Shown: positions 12,190 through 27,100 of the stretch, piece by piece
Numbering within the stretch: the first letter of the stretch is position 1
Layout of the letters: each line of letters opens with the position of its first letter
Program-made: the position numbers and the translations under genes
DNA from: Plazaster borealis
Taxonomy: Eukaryota > Echinodermata > Asteroidea > Forcipulatida > Labidiasteridae
DNA length: 64,000 nucleotides
Reading direction: 5' to 3'
Assembly: GCA_021014325.1 (NCBI GenBank)
Contig: CM037459.1
Location: forward strand, 15,650,501 to 15,714,500
The notes under the pieces: model-generated
Seen by the model: the letters and a program-made list of their open reading frames with translations, nothing else
What the model was told of the DNA's origin: nothing
Database searches by the model: none

Positions 12190-15100
12190 CTGTAAAATAC
12201 AACACATAACAGTTCATTAGTTTAAAAACATTTTGTTTTCTATACAGTCAAATCAATCAAATACATTATCCCAAATTCCGAAATTCTACTCAGAAGTTGT
12301 CTGACATTCTTGGATGTGGTCTCGCAGTCCCAAGCAATAAATGCATACCACTGAAACAGGCATATCAACCTTATCAAAGTCCACAATTTTGGGAGATGAG
12401 TTATCAGAAAAAGGATGATATTGGGGGATATGGGAGGGTGACTGTCTCTCAAATACATCAGGAAAAGCTATTGATGAGATTCATTTGCAAACCTCAAACA
12501 CATTGTATTCAAAACATTGTGTTGGAGGTATGTATGTACAGGTAGCACCACTTAAAATTTTGAATTTGTACCCAATTGATTTATTTTTTGCCAATATAAT
12601 TAGAATTGTACAAGACTTGCACTTTTTAAACAATCCATATTTGGCCTTTTGAGTTAGGCATTGTTTTAGCTCATTTAACCGAAATCAGTGCCATAGATAC
12701 GTGACTTTCATTCTTTTATTTTAATCTGCACATAAGTTGCAATATTTGATGTAAGTTCAAGTCAGTATATCATTTATATACTAATTTGAGTATTGCTTGC
12801 ACAGATCTGGCTGAAACTTTCTGTACGGCATTCTTTTGGACTGGTGTTCATTTCAAGGGGATACCATTTTTTCTTTTCAGTCTCTTTTCAAATATTGATG
12901 ATTTTGTTTGTACACAACCTCATTGAAAGAGGCTGTGTTGCAACCAAAACATTTACATGAGGCACAAAAATCTGGCTGCAAGCATGGCCACTCGCAAACC
13001 TGGCAGCAGCCACATGCATGCATGTCAAAATAGCTTGCCCAGGAAGAAGCTCAGGACCCAAGATAGAATTATTAACCAAAGATCTGTACTAAATTTCCAA
13101 TAACAATTTACGTAAATAATAGTAATTATGTTTTGTTGCAGTTGTTTTGTTGTACATAAACAAATCATGTGCTAAAATGTTTATACAAAATACAACCCAT
13201 TATATGCCAATTCATTGTGAAACTCTTTCAGTGATTGTCCACTAAATCAGTCAAACATTAATACTTTTGTTTGGTAATCACATAATGATAGTTTGATCAC
13301 ATTTGCTGGCCTGACTGCCATCCCTATACCTCTCCATTGAGGGGATCAAACAAAATTTTGTAACCCGCACTGAATTAAGTTTTATAAACTTACTTAGAGT
13401 TCCTCAATATAATCTTAAAAACTTTGAATTTTACAATAGTTCCCATTTTATAGCAATTTGACATTCTTTTATATTAACAAACCTAGAAAAAAATTTTTCC
13501 TAGTCTTCATCATGCACTTTTTACCCATTTCATGCATCTGTGAATTTAAATACCATGGGACACCATTTAGAAAAACATGGAACACATTAAAGTCAGCAAT
13601 GCTTCCTTCTAAATTCTAAAGAATTGTGGGTATAAAGCCCTCCATATTTCCCCCCTGGTTCTACCTATGTGAGGGTTGTTTTTCCCCATGACGCTTCAAA
13701 AGAATGAGTGCCACATGCACTTTACGTTATTCATACCCTAAATATAACTTTTCAATAAACATACCATTCAATACACAATTTTTCAGAGAGCACCAACACT
13801 TTTGTTACACATGTATATCAAACAAATTGTACTTACTTAGCAACAGATCCCAACATACAGAAATACACTCCAATTAGCAACATAATTGTTTTCCATCATA
13901 TCTGAGCGTGTATGTGTTATTGATAATACAGTATTTCACTCATTACGTATTACCTGGATCAAGCATTAGTGCCGCCCAGTCGCAACCCGAGTTTCATTAA
14001 AGAAAACTAGAATTGGTTTAATAAGTATAATTTTTATTCTTTAATTTGAATTATGCATGTCGATTGCAATATTTACAACAAGTTTTGTGTCGGAACATCA
14101 GTGCAACAACAGGTTATGGCCATTCAAGGTTGTCATTGTTTAACTCATTCAACAGGAACCAGTGACATAATCATGATTTTTATTCTTGTTTACAATTGCA
14201 ATGTTGCAAGTCACCTAAAGAAATTGAACATTCAGTCTGAGTTTGGCTCTTTCAAATCCAGGGAGAAATGTTTGACCTTTCTTTTAAAAAGACTGTGACA
14301 GTTTGTATTCCAAAAACTTTACCATTCCATAAAAATATGCTTGAGGGCCACAAAAAACATCTGACACTGTATAATGGACTCACTTGGAGCTTTAAAGACA
14401 GTGTACACTATTGGTAATTGTCAAAGACCAGTCTTCTCACTTGGTGTATCTCAACATATGCATAAAATAACAAACCTGTGAAAATTTGAGCTCGATCGGT
14501 CGTCGGAGTTGCAAGATAACTATGAAAGAAAAAACACCCTTGTCACACGAAGTTGTGTGCTTTCAGATGCTTGATTTCGAGACCTCAAGTTCTAAACTTG
14601 AGGTCTCGAAATCAAATTCGTGGAAAATTACTTCTTTCTCGAAAACTACTCCACTTCAGAGGGAGCCGTTTCTCACAATGTTTTATACTACCAACCTTTC
14701 CCCATTACTTGATACCAAGTAAGGTTTTGTGCTAATAATTATTTTGAGTAATTACCAATAGTGTCCACTGCCTTTAAGATGCCATAAAACAACTTAAAAC
14801 ATAAATTTTAAAGCTTAATGCTAAAACTTTAACATTACATTGGCTTACTCTGCTTCACAGCTCTCCATATAAAAAACATTTGTATTGATCTACAAAAATG
14901 TATCTGAAAATATTAATAAACATGATATTAAAACTTGTTTTTAGTTTCTTCCACTAAACTGTTTCTTCAGGGGCGCAAAAGTATTTGTTTAACCAGGAAA
15001 AAATACCTACAAAAGAAAACTCCCAACACTGATTCAGGAAAGGATTTTAACATTGATTAGAAAATTCAATCATTTAAAACTCCTGACTAGCATTATGGAT

Positions 15101-18100
15101 CCATTTGTTTTCATACTAATATCAGGATTAGATTTGTGTAAAGATTATTTATCTTATATTGCATTCAAAAGGTTTTTTATTTGTAAGTTTTGTTTGGGTC
15201 GTTTTGTGGTTGTTGAGGGGAAAAACAATTTGAATGTACACTATTATCTCTTTGAGCTAAACTTCCTTGTGGATGTTATCAGAAGAACACTAAGGCTAGC
15301 TACAAGGGTAGCTTAAGGCAAAGTATAGATTGCAAGAGTTATATCATGGTATCTACTTTAATGTCAACACAAAAACAATTGTTTAATATTGTCATGATAA
15401 AAAGAATACTACACAATTCTTATTTGGCGCTTTTCACACCCAAAGGGCATCCCAAAGCGCTCTTTTTTTTGTTCAACAGGTTTGTAGAGCTATGTTGTAA
15501 TTATAAGACCAATGTATATTTTTATATTTAAAGCAGCCAATCATGCTACATACACAAAGTTGGACCCCTTCTCTCAACGACGAGTGTAGAGGATTCTTTT
15601 TTGTGCACAACACACAGGACTTACAGTTTTAAGTCCCATCCGGACGAAGCAATAAAGGCCAAGTTTCTTGCTTAAAGGCACTGTACACGTTTGGTAATTA
15701 CTCAAAATATATATTAGCATAAAAACTTACTTGGTAACGAGCAACGGAGAGCTGTTGATAGTATAAAACATTGTGAGAAACAACTCCCTCTGAAGTAACT
15801 TAGTTTTTGAGAAAGAGGTAATTTCTCACTAAAATAATAAAAAACTTCTTGCAAGAAGATTTTATTCCTATCTGAAAGCACACAAATTTGTACAACAAGG
15901 GTGTTTTTTCTTTCATCATTTTCTTGCAACTTCGATGACCAATTGAGCCCAAATTTTCACAGGCTTGTTATTTTATGCATATGTTGGGATACATCAAGTG
16001 AGAACACTGGTCTTTGACAATTTCCAAACGTGTTCAGTGCCTTTAAGGACACAAGTTTCAAGGCCAGGACACAAATCCGCACTCTGCTGATCAGAAACAC
16101 CAGAGCTAGCTCAGGTGTGCTTGACCATTCGGCCACAACACACCTTATTATGTTCTGTTAAACACATTTTATAGGATTGATAGTTACCGTAAACAAAATG
16201 ATCAGTTTCAATCTGAAAGATTAATGATTTTTAAGTTCATTCCACTACTAATTCTCCAGAAAAATATTTACATCTGAAATACTGTCAAAGTTGAGGAAAA
16301 AAGCATTTGAAGACACCCAATATCACCATATTCGAAATCAAATTAAGCCCATATGAATTTGCAAAAAATCACTGACGAGCATAAACAATTTTTTTTTTTT
16401 TCATAAAAAATTTGACGGTTTATTAATTAATGACAATTTTTGTCATTTAGCCGAGAAGGACTCTGCTAGGGTCAAAACATCAGGCCATTCCCTATTTTTT
16501 GCATTTATACCATACAATGAGTGGTTAGATTAACAGAAATAAGTAGTTAGAATACTGGCAATGAGTAGTTAGAATACTAGCAATAAGTGGTTTGAATACT
16601 AGCATTGAGTAGTTAGAATACTAGCAATAAGTAGTTAGAATACTGGCAATGAGTAGTTAGAATACTAGCAATAAGTGGTTTGAATACTAGCATTGAGTAG
16701 TTAGAATACTAGCAATAAGTGGTTTGAACACTAGCAATGAGTAGTTAGAATACTAGCAATAAGTGGTTTGAATACTAGCAATGAGTAGTTAGAATACTAG
16801 CAATAAGTGGTTTGAATACTAGCAATGAGAAGTTAGAATACTAGCAATAAGTGGTTTGAATACTAGCATTGAGTAGTTAGAATACTAGCAATAAGTGGTT
16901 TGAACACTAGCAATGAGTAGTTAGAATACTAGCAATAAGTGGTTTGAATACTAGCAATGAGAAGTTAGAATACTAGCAATAAGTGGTTTGAATACTAGCA
17001 ATGAGTAGTTAGAATACTAGCAATAAGTGGTTTGAATACTAGCATTGAGTATAGTTAGAATACTAGCAATAAGTGGTTTGAATACTAGCAATGAGTAGTT
17101 AGAATACTAGCAATAAGTGGTTTGAATACTAGCATTGAGTAGTTAGAATACTATGCTTCCAGTTATCTCATCCAGCAGACTGTTCATTATTGCTGTTAGA
17201 GGGCGCTGTAATCTACACAACAGAAAAGCCTTGAGTGAGGGTTCAGGGACTATTGTGTTACTGTGGTTGCACTTTTACAGTGATTTCATGGATTTGTAAA
17301 TCCATCAGGTCAATAAACACATAGTCAAGGTTGCTGTGATATTGTATAACATGTTTTTTTGGTACAAACTTTATTTTTAAAGAGCGCTAGAGCACAGCGT
17401 CACAGTTCACAGAACACACAGATTTAACACTCTGTGGACCACAAGCCAATATACTGTATCAATTTGTCTGCGCTCTCTTCAGTTTGCCCCACAATCCTGA
17501 TGTGATCATCTAACAACATAATTTTTACTATTAATATCATTATTACTAGAGTACCAGCTGAAATGACACTTACATGTATTGAATGTTTTGCTATGTAAAA
17601 CACTTGTTGAGCAATACAAGGGTAGCAATTTTAGTTGCTGGTTTCCCATCAAGGAGGTGCATATAACCATGGAGCTATTATTATAACTCCATGATATAAC
17701 TTAATACTAGCAATGAGTGGTTGGAATTTAGACTTCAACGCTCAGTTTTATGCACAAATTTACCCTCAGAATTTAACACCATCAAATAGAGAAAAATTTT
17801 AACACATAATATAGTAATGTTCGGCGATTAAATTATGCTCATTGTTAGAAATAAGAAATCCTGGAATACTTTTGGGGGTAATTTTTTCTTCAGAATATTA
17901 TCATATCATCATTGATCGTCTACAACTTGCACTTAAGTCGGGCACAATGACAGATGTACCACTTGTTCCGTTCCATCATCAGTGTCTTAAGTTCATCAGC
18001 AGTCATGGCTCACTGTCCTCCATCAGGACACGCAAATTCACCTTCTCATTGGCTGCTTCCAAGTTGATGACCACAGAGTTATTCAATGGTCACTTTCTGC

Positions 18101-21100
18101 ATCCAGCTGATGTTAAAGGTCATCCACAACGGACTTGGCCATGGAATTTGCAATTGTCACACCAGTAAAGGAAGGTTGCATCAATTTCTTCCACCCAAGC
18201 AGGTTCTTAAAGTGCTTGAACTACATCTTCAGAGGTCTCCCCACTGATCTGACCTGCTTTAGACATCTTCCTTCAACTCACCTTGTTCACGAGACGCCAT
18301 GCTTTACCATATTTCTGGTCTTCGTTGGCTGCTTCCACCTCACTGAACAGCTGAGCTAGTTCCTCTTTCTTCCAATGTTTGTACATCTCGAACAGTTGGG
18401 TCTTGGCAGCTCCGACTTTTTCACAAAGTTTGTCTGACTTGGTCATGCCGAGCTTCTTAAAGCACTCTCTGACTGCACTCTGTGCCACGACAACGACAGG
18501 GTGTTGGGTACACAACTCTTCTTGTTTCTCTTTACCTTTGGCAGACACTTCATTGCTTCAGTGTTTGCCTCAACGAAGCACTAGCAGTTAGTGGCACTGT
18601 CCTCCTCCAGCAACTGGAAATTATTCCTCATTTTGACAGTGTACTGGGCTTGTTGTTCAGGCTGAGAAGCAAAGGCTTTGCAGTCAATCTTCTCTTTGGG
18701 ACCTGTTGGTTTGGGCTATTGCAAGCTTAGTCACACTTGCATTGACAGAACTCTGTGGTCTGTGTTGATGCTAATGTAGGCTTCTGCTCCCTCCCATCAT
18801 GCTGTTGTGCCACTTTTCCTAACAAGGATACAGTCCAGCTGCAATTACCTGACTAGAGTGGTCGGTGTTCATGGGTCCATAGCTTGCCCGCATGCTTGTT
18901 AGTAGCCATGAGGCTGTGCTCCTGGAGAAGGTCGACCAGGGCTTAACTTCACAAAGAGCCAAGAATGGTCTTAAGATATGAATCAATCTTAATTGCTAAG
19001 CAAAGAGTGATGTCACACTAGAAATCACTATGGGGATATTGACAACATTTCATCTCGACATCTGGGCATTTATGTTTGGGAACAACTAAATAATCAGGCA
19101 CTTCTTGTGGGTAATTTTTCAAATGTTTTCTTGGGCCACAGGCCGCTGTCTGAAACCTCTCTTAAGAAAGAGAGGCTTGTATCTATGAATTAACACATTT
19201 TTTTCACACTGAAAAAACTCAGACTTTTATAGGAATACGGGCAAATGGACATGCAGGAACACCTGGAAAAAAAAATCAATTTGTTTGCACATAAATGTAA
19301 AGAATGCCTGATCAACTGATTCTTACGAAATTGAATGAACTTTGCAATACATTTAATTTTAATGCATCTTTTACAGGGATGAGTGAAGCCAAAAGACCTT
19401 AGAATGCGTGGATAGTGAAATTCAACCAATTCTTTTTTATTGTTGAATGATGATCTGCTTGGTCTTTCACTGTCAACCCTAATGATCCAGGCCGTATATT
19501 GAGAGAAGAATTGGGGAAACAGGCCAGGAAAATCTATTCTTAAAGCTCACTTTTGGTTTCATTAGCATTTCAACAAGTCTGAAATTCTTTGTTACTAAAT
19601 TTACTGAATACAAAAAAGGTGTAAACAAAAAAGTATGGTATACTTTTCAAATAGGGTTTTAATTTATTAAAAATTGCCCATTTTCCGTACTATTTTTTCT
19701 CCAATCAATTGTGAACCTTGGTGCACAAAATCTATTCAGTTTATTTTGTTTAATTTGTTATGGTTTCAAACTTATGTGACCTTTGACTAGGACTTTGACT
19801 CGATCAAAACAACTCAGGACTTGGACTCAGTACTCTGCACTCTGTGTGAGGAGTCAGACTCAAAGTACAAGACTGACTTTAAGTAAATTGCTTGGAAAAG
19901 AGGGAAAACAAGATGGCTGCACAATATAAAAGGTCCAATGTAATTTACAATTAACAAATCCAATGATTAAGAGTATCCTCCAGGGTGAAAATATAATAAG
20001 TCTACATTAAACCTCTCATCAGGAAGTCATGAAAGGAAGTGAAATCTATTGAAATAAGCAAACTGAAAAAAACTACCATCTATATTGAAGTGCTGATTCT
20101 GACCAAAGCCCTTCTGCCCTTTAAACAGCAACAAACTATCAACAATTCTCAATTACTAAAGTAAACTTGAGCGAATAGACAGTGTGTTTATTGATGAATG
20201 ATGACCCTATATACATGCCATCAAATATTTGAGTTTCTTTTTTCCCTCAATCCATAACAAGACTCTATCAATAAGGAAGTGCCTTGGACATTTAATCATC
20301 AATAGCTATACATTGTATACTGTAACTATTGCCTTTATATGTTAACCCTACAATATTAAGTTTATGTCTTCTAAAAAAATACAGTGTGTCCAGTTTGGAG
20401 AGTTTAGTTTCTCCCCATTGTAAGTAAAGTAGTGCCAGCATAAGCTTGCACGCCAACACACGTTTTAACATGGCCACGTAATCCTCCTCTCGGCCAATCA
20501 GAATGGATAAACAACTGGGGTATTTATGAATATGTGATCAAACCATTTAGTTGATATCAGGAAAAGACATGCAGAGCTATCGTTTATTCATTTATTTCCT
20601 CTTTTATCACTGATTTGCAATATTTGTTTTAATAAAGACAATATTCTTCTAAAGAGTACGAAATGGAGATGAGCTTTATGGGGACAGTTCCTTATAGGGC
20701 AACTAGGCTTATATGCAGTGGTGTTTGTCTCCAACATTGATTTCTATTTATATTATATATAAATAAAGGCTACACAGCAGTTTGCGGTTGAATGGCTTTC
20801 TGACTGGCACCCCCCGAACAAAGATATTGACAAAATAGGGAGACCGCCAACATAGGGCTAGATAGCTCAGTTGGTAGAGCGCCAGCACGTTAAACCGGAG
20901 GTCGTTGGTTCAAATCCCACTCTAGTCAATTTTTCTTTGTTCAACCCAAAATCATATATAAATAAAATATATATTTGTGGTGTCATATAATGTAAAACGG
21001 ACCACAAATCAATGATGAATTATTAATTTCACAAGTAAAGCCAGGTTCATACTTCCTGCCAAAGCTTCGTGTAAAGCGAATTTGACGTCTCAGCTCTGTT

Positions 21101-24100
21101 TTCGCTGTGAATGTTTCGGAAGAGTGGACCACAGCTCAACTCTTCTGAATTGTTCGCTGCGAATTTGTTTACGTCAAAATTCGCATCGCATTCGCAGGAA
21201 GTACATGTATGAACCGGGCTGAAGTATAACTCAATTTTCTTTGTCAACTAAAAATGAAATGTGGTTAGTTTTTTTACACAAGATTTGCAGAGTTACACAA
21301 ATGCAACTAATTGCCTGTCACATGACAGCTTTGAAAAAAAAATATAGCATGGTGTTAGTTGGATTTCTGGACACCCTTGATTCATCTATGTAAACAAAAT
21401 AGCATGGTTGCAAATTGCAGGCCCTATTTTTCTGTTTGCAATAAAGTTCTTAAATTCTGGCTTTAAACCCAATACCATGAATACCCAGTGTCATTGTGTC
21501 GAATCATAGTTTTCATCAATAGACAGCCCTATTAACAATAACTGATACCCTCCCACTCCATTATGTTTGCATACATCCACATATACACATGCAGGTCAAC
21601 TGGCAACAGGAAATGTCAAATCCTTGACATCTGACATCAAACAATCTAACTTATCAAACAATAATGCAAAGTCACTGACCAGTAAGAACATGGAGTGATC
21701 CAGAAAACCTGTCACAAGAGGGATTCTAACCTTACAGCCATGTCAAACAAGGCAATTTACTGGTAATCTCCAAAAGAGGAAAACATTATTTCAATTCAAC
21801 CACTGACAACAGGAACAAAAATGCACACAAATATCACTTTGTTCATTGCATTAGAGAAGTTAACATGTGCCTTTGTCTGTAGCTAAAAGGCTGGTGTATT
21901 AAGCCAGCTGCTAAGTCACTCTCAATTGACTTGCTGATTGCCACGTGCATTGAGCAAGACTCCTCTAAGTATTTAAACTGCTGAATATTAAAACAAGGAA
22001 CAGTCCCTATCCAATGACCAATAGATCATAACAATGTTAATCTGTGCCTCACTGGGGGTTTCAGCATCAATTTAAATAATTATGAAATTTGTATAGTTTT
22101 TTATTTTGTTGTATCGTGCATTTTCTGAACTGAATGGAACTGAACTAAACTCTTAACAGCTAAAATAAAGGCAATCAAGGTTAACCAGTTTGCTTCAGAG
22201 GACGCAATAACATGCAAAACTCTATGCAACACATAGCAGCGGGCTTATAAACTGGCATTCAAGTTTCTGTGTGTGTTGGCAGTGGTCATGCATGGTGGTC
22301 CTGGAGGAAAACAGAAGATTTCAATATTGACGTTACATTTCAATTTCATGTCTTCAACTTTCTTCCAGAGTCGAGAAATTTGGTTTCAAATTTCATGTCG
22401 GCGACTTTCCTCGGTCACAAAATTTGCAGGTAGTCTGAGCATCCGACTCCGCACTTCGATGCTTCATAGTCTAGCTCAGCTTTCTTATGAACATGGGTAT
22501 TTATCAACAGCCAGTCACAACGTGCCGACTGTTGGTTAGCTTGAACTTTGGACCTGCTGTATAATGTAGTGTATACAAGTTGTGTTATGTGCATGGAAGA
22601 CCAACTGGTGCCCACGCCATATGTCATATTTGCATGTACGGTGGTATCAAAATACACTACTACAATTCTATACGCGACAATACAGTATAACACTTGGTAC
22701 CGCTCAGACCGCGCAGCTTACCGGAAAAATATTCATGGCAAATTCACGAATGGGGAAAAGTGGCAGACAATCACAGACATAAAATTTGACGACTGGTAAG
22801 TCGCATAGGGTACACTGGGGCAAGATGGGACAGATAACCAGTTTTTGGATAATAGAAATAAAATGCAACCTTCAACTGTTACGTGGGCTTTTTTATACTA
22901 AAGGTTATTTACAATTTCATATTTTAATTTAATTTCAATGGTTTTTGACAGTTTTTAGACACTCAAACTTTACTTCATACAAAATAATTTAGTGTCCTGT
23001 TTTACTTGGGGCATAATGGGACAGATACACTGTATCAATGACAGGTCAAAGAACTATTAAGTGGAATATTAATTATTCATATGGGTCAATTAGGGGCAAG
23101 ATAGGGCAAAAATTGTATTACCATTACCAGAACTGTCAGTCTTTAGTGTGACAAGTAAGTTTTATAAAATTGTTTTTAAACACAATATTAATATTCAACA
23201 TTACTTTACAACTTTGAAAATTTTCAAAACAAATATTTTTACAATTAAATGTGTCCCATTTTACCCCAATGCTCGTATTCAAAAGAAGTAGTTGAAAATT
23301 GACCCATTTTACCTCACTAAAATGACTTCTGGGGTAAAACGGGACAGATCACAAAAAGCACCCCGATATAAAAATATTTCTGCATTCATTCAGTCTGTGT
23401 TGCTTTCAGCCGACAATGTTAACATTTCTGAACAATAATATGCTCACAAAATGGGTCAAGTGCTGTTGTAAGTAAATCATGACAGTCTTTCAAAAATACC
23501 AATGGACAATGGTAACCCGCACGTATATTCCAACGCGTACAAATTTGACAACGGGATCCTACATTATGTTTGCCGCCACTCACCCTAATAGAAAAAGAAA
23601 ACTGTGAAAGGGCAACGTCCAGAGACAGACTGGATATGGGCGAAACTGTTTTGCAAAAAGGGGTTTGCCAGAAATAGTTTGGTTTATTTTAAAACACATT
23701 GAATAAGCGATGTCCCTCTTATACCCTGTTTCCCATCTTCCCCCAGTGTACCCTACATGAAATTGAACGTCAAATTTCGTAACTTTGGAAAGGTCATAAA
23801 TTTGTCTGTGAAATTAAACATCAATAATTAGGTCTTGTGTGTCCCTCCAGGGTGTCCATTGAGTTATGGTTCTGTGGCCCCGGGCTAAAGACACTGCAAA
23901 CAATAAATGGATTCACTCTTTCAGGCATGAGAATGGGCGATTATAAATCCGGAAATCCTTTTGGTACAAAAAAACAAAACGAAAAAATCTAACGCTAAAA
24001 ATGCATGTCCGGATTTTGGGGAATGTCCTGAAATTGGGCAACATAACATAGCGCCGCACTCAGTGGTTGAACCAAGCATAATCCTACCTCCATGGGTCGA

Positions 24101-27100
24101 GTTATTAGGATGAAAATACTCAAAAAATAATAATAAAATCATAAAAATGCTAAGCATATCTTATCTCAAAAAGCTCACAAAAAATGTGAGACTTTTAACG
24201 GTTTATGCAGACGTCGACGATTCTCCACACACGTGCGTAAAAAAATCTAACAATGTGCGCGCATCCATACAAAACACCGCGCATTGTTGTCAGTAGACTT
24301 TCCAAAGTCTCCACACATGTTCCTTTGCTGCAGCAGTAAACATATTACGGTCAAACAATTAATAAACCGCACCGTGATTGAAGCGAGGAATGAAAGAAGT
24401 CCACACATATCTATTGATCTCGCTGCATACGCGATGCAAGCCGGGTGGCAATTGTTAACGTGCCGTTTTTTCACGAATGGTATGTTGATCAGCGGTATGA
24501 TTACAAAGGTAAACTTACAATTTCTGATTTAAAGATGAGAGATTAGCGAAATATACATGTATACCCCCAACACCCTACCCCCCAAATATTATATCAAATT
24601 CACATTGAACTCGGAGACCACATATTTTGAAGTGAAAAATCCAGAAAGCCGGAAAAATCCGGAAGATTCTCATGCCTGCTCTTTGTAGGGATTTGTGCCA
24701 TGCATTTATTGAAACATGTTTCTTTCACGTACTAGCCAAGATTTTGTAAAGACGGATTATACTGCTTTGTCTCTCGGGGATGCAATCAATCGGCCGTTAC
24801 ATAATGGCTTTCCGACGGTCTGATTGTGCTTCAGAAACAAGACCGTATAAAAATACAAACCATTACAATCTGTAAATGTCTATCATCAAACATCTTTACA
24901 TGGGTGTCCAAACCAAGTTTCATTTAAGAAACAAATTATTAATGGCAAGAAAAAGTTGCTTTCTGATTGAAAATAATCCTGCACCAGTAGGGGGAAAATG
25001 ACTCTTAATTCTGAAGTGAACTGGTTAAGTCTTGAACAAATGATTTCTTAGTTCAAAGTGAAGTGTCAGTAAAGAAGTTTTGATGCACTTACCATGGGCT
25101 ACGTAGTATATCTTACAAACCAGGTTATCCCGAGTTGCATTTTTCTTATTCACATCTGGTGAATCCAGGAATGTTTGACACAGCATGCAGACATTGATCT
25201 TGGCACGGATCCCTTTATTACTCTGCTGAATTAAAAAAAAGAACGAAAAACTAAATACATCAGAAAATTCTACAGCCTTGACCTAATCACTCCAGTGTAT
25301 GGTACTAATTACTAAGCCCTGTGTTTTGAGTCTTTTATCAGGCATATGACTTAAATGTTGATGAAGGGGAAAGTCTTTACACCATGTTCTCAGCCACGAT
25401 GTCCAAGCAACTTGGCATTTACAACTACTAATTAAACCTAGACAGAGATTGATTGTTATGTGTGTCTGCTGTACATGCCCTCTATGTCAGCAGTGGGTAA
25501 AGAATATCGATAGAACATGACATGAGTTTATGGAAAGAAATTGAATTGATCAATCGAAAGCTGCACTTTGCCATACAGCTCTTTTTACACCATACTGCCT
25601 CAGGCAAATTGCAATACTGGAAGTGTACTCTATATTGGAATTGTAAATCTAAAAGAGCATACTTTGGCTAGAAAACAGAGCCCTTACAATAACGACTAAC
25701 TCACAGCGTCAGGGTGTTCCACTGAATAGTTGACAACAATCCAAGAGCCAACATCTCCCTGTGTCTGTCTGCTAAGATCCAGCTTACGGATGTGTGACAG
25801 GAAGCAAGTATCTCTCTGTGTTGCTGGCCAGACTCTTCGCATCATCTGATGACAGATGAAAGTATCTGGAGCGAGAGTCTCCAGATTCTTACACCAGTCC
25901 AAGGTACCTGGAGGGAATCAACATGAAATAAATCTGTCAGTCTCAAAACGTTGTCACCTGTGTTGTGTAGAGACTTTGATAATAATAAACTAGACAATCA
26001 GTTTTTGTAAAATTACAAACAGGTGTTCGTAATTGATGTCATAATGTGATGATTGAATCAATTTACCTTTCTTTTGAAGAGTTTTTCTTTTTAACTTCCG
26101 GTTTGAATGGGAATACAAGGTCAAATTGTAACTAGACATTGAGTTTTTGTTTACTACAAAAACAAGGTGTTCGTGGTGAGCGATTGATTGAATGAATAAG
26201 CATTCTACCTTATCAATCCAGTGCCTGGTCCAGGAGTTATGAATTTTTCAAAAAAATTTAACATCAACTTCCGGTTTGGACTGGAAGTCAAGGTCAAATA
26301 GGGGTCACATTTTGTGTAGTTTACAAGACATTTTAGATGATGTATGGATTTCAAATCTCCAACAATTTGTTGAAACATTAACTTTCACTTTCCGGTTTTA
26401 ACCGGAAGTCAAGGTCAAATGAGGTCACAGTGTGTAGCGTTTCTTAAATCTTTGGAGCCCTTTCTGATGATGTATAGATGATAAAAATCCAATGTGTGGT
26501 TGAGCAGTTCTGATTTTTTCAAATATTAAATTTCATCTTCCGGTTTGAACAGGAAGTAAAGGTCAATTGGGGTCACATTCTGTAAATATCGTTTGTTAAG
26601 TTGTTACATACCTGTCCAATGATGTATAGATTGTAAAAGTCCATTGTGTGGTTCAGGAATTATGAATTTTGAAACATTAAATGTCAACTTCCGCTTTGAA
26701 CCGGAAGTCAGGGTCAAACAGGGTCACAATACGTGTAGCGTATGTTAGGTTTTATAAAGACCTTTCAGATGATGTATAGATTGTAAAAATCCAATGTGTG
26801 GTTCAGGAGTTACGAATTTTTCAAGTATTACATGGATTATCTTTATGCCGGGGTGCGCAATATACAAGGTAACATGCAGCGATGCTAAATGTATTCCTAC
26901 CATGTAGTTGATGTAAACTGAACTACACGTTCAATGTACATGTATATGTACACGTGCTATTACACTATCTCGCGTTATCAAAGTGGGTCAACACAAACAT
27001 GCGCTTTAATGCCGGTGGTTATAAGACAAGATGTAAATGTCAAAATGCTGTTATTTCTGTGCAAAAGTTTGAGCAGGCTCAACGTTCTACAACCTGATGC

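Larger units (their letters stand above)
12190..25092 (-). other. CERT intron 12
   Basis: 12.9 kb intron. Besides the elements listed separately it is AT-rich filler. Stretches 12190-14391, 19080-20776 and 21221-22807 show nothing I can name apart from short degenerate GGGC-type foldback pieces (for example 18945-19070). Confidence 0.85.

Noticed and set aside
16515..17152. CRISPR array
   Set aside because: The units are contiguous 22-bp repeats without unique spacers, in a eukaryotic intron.
24284..24532. Transposase gene inside the CAGGC-ended element
   Set aside because: The open frame is short, lacks any DDE or hAT motif and is probably chance.
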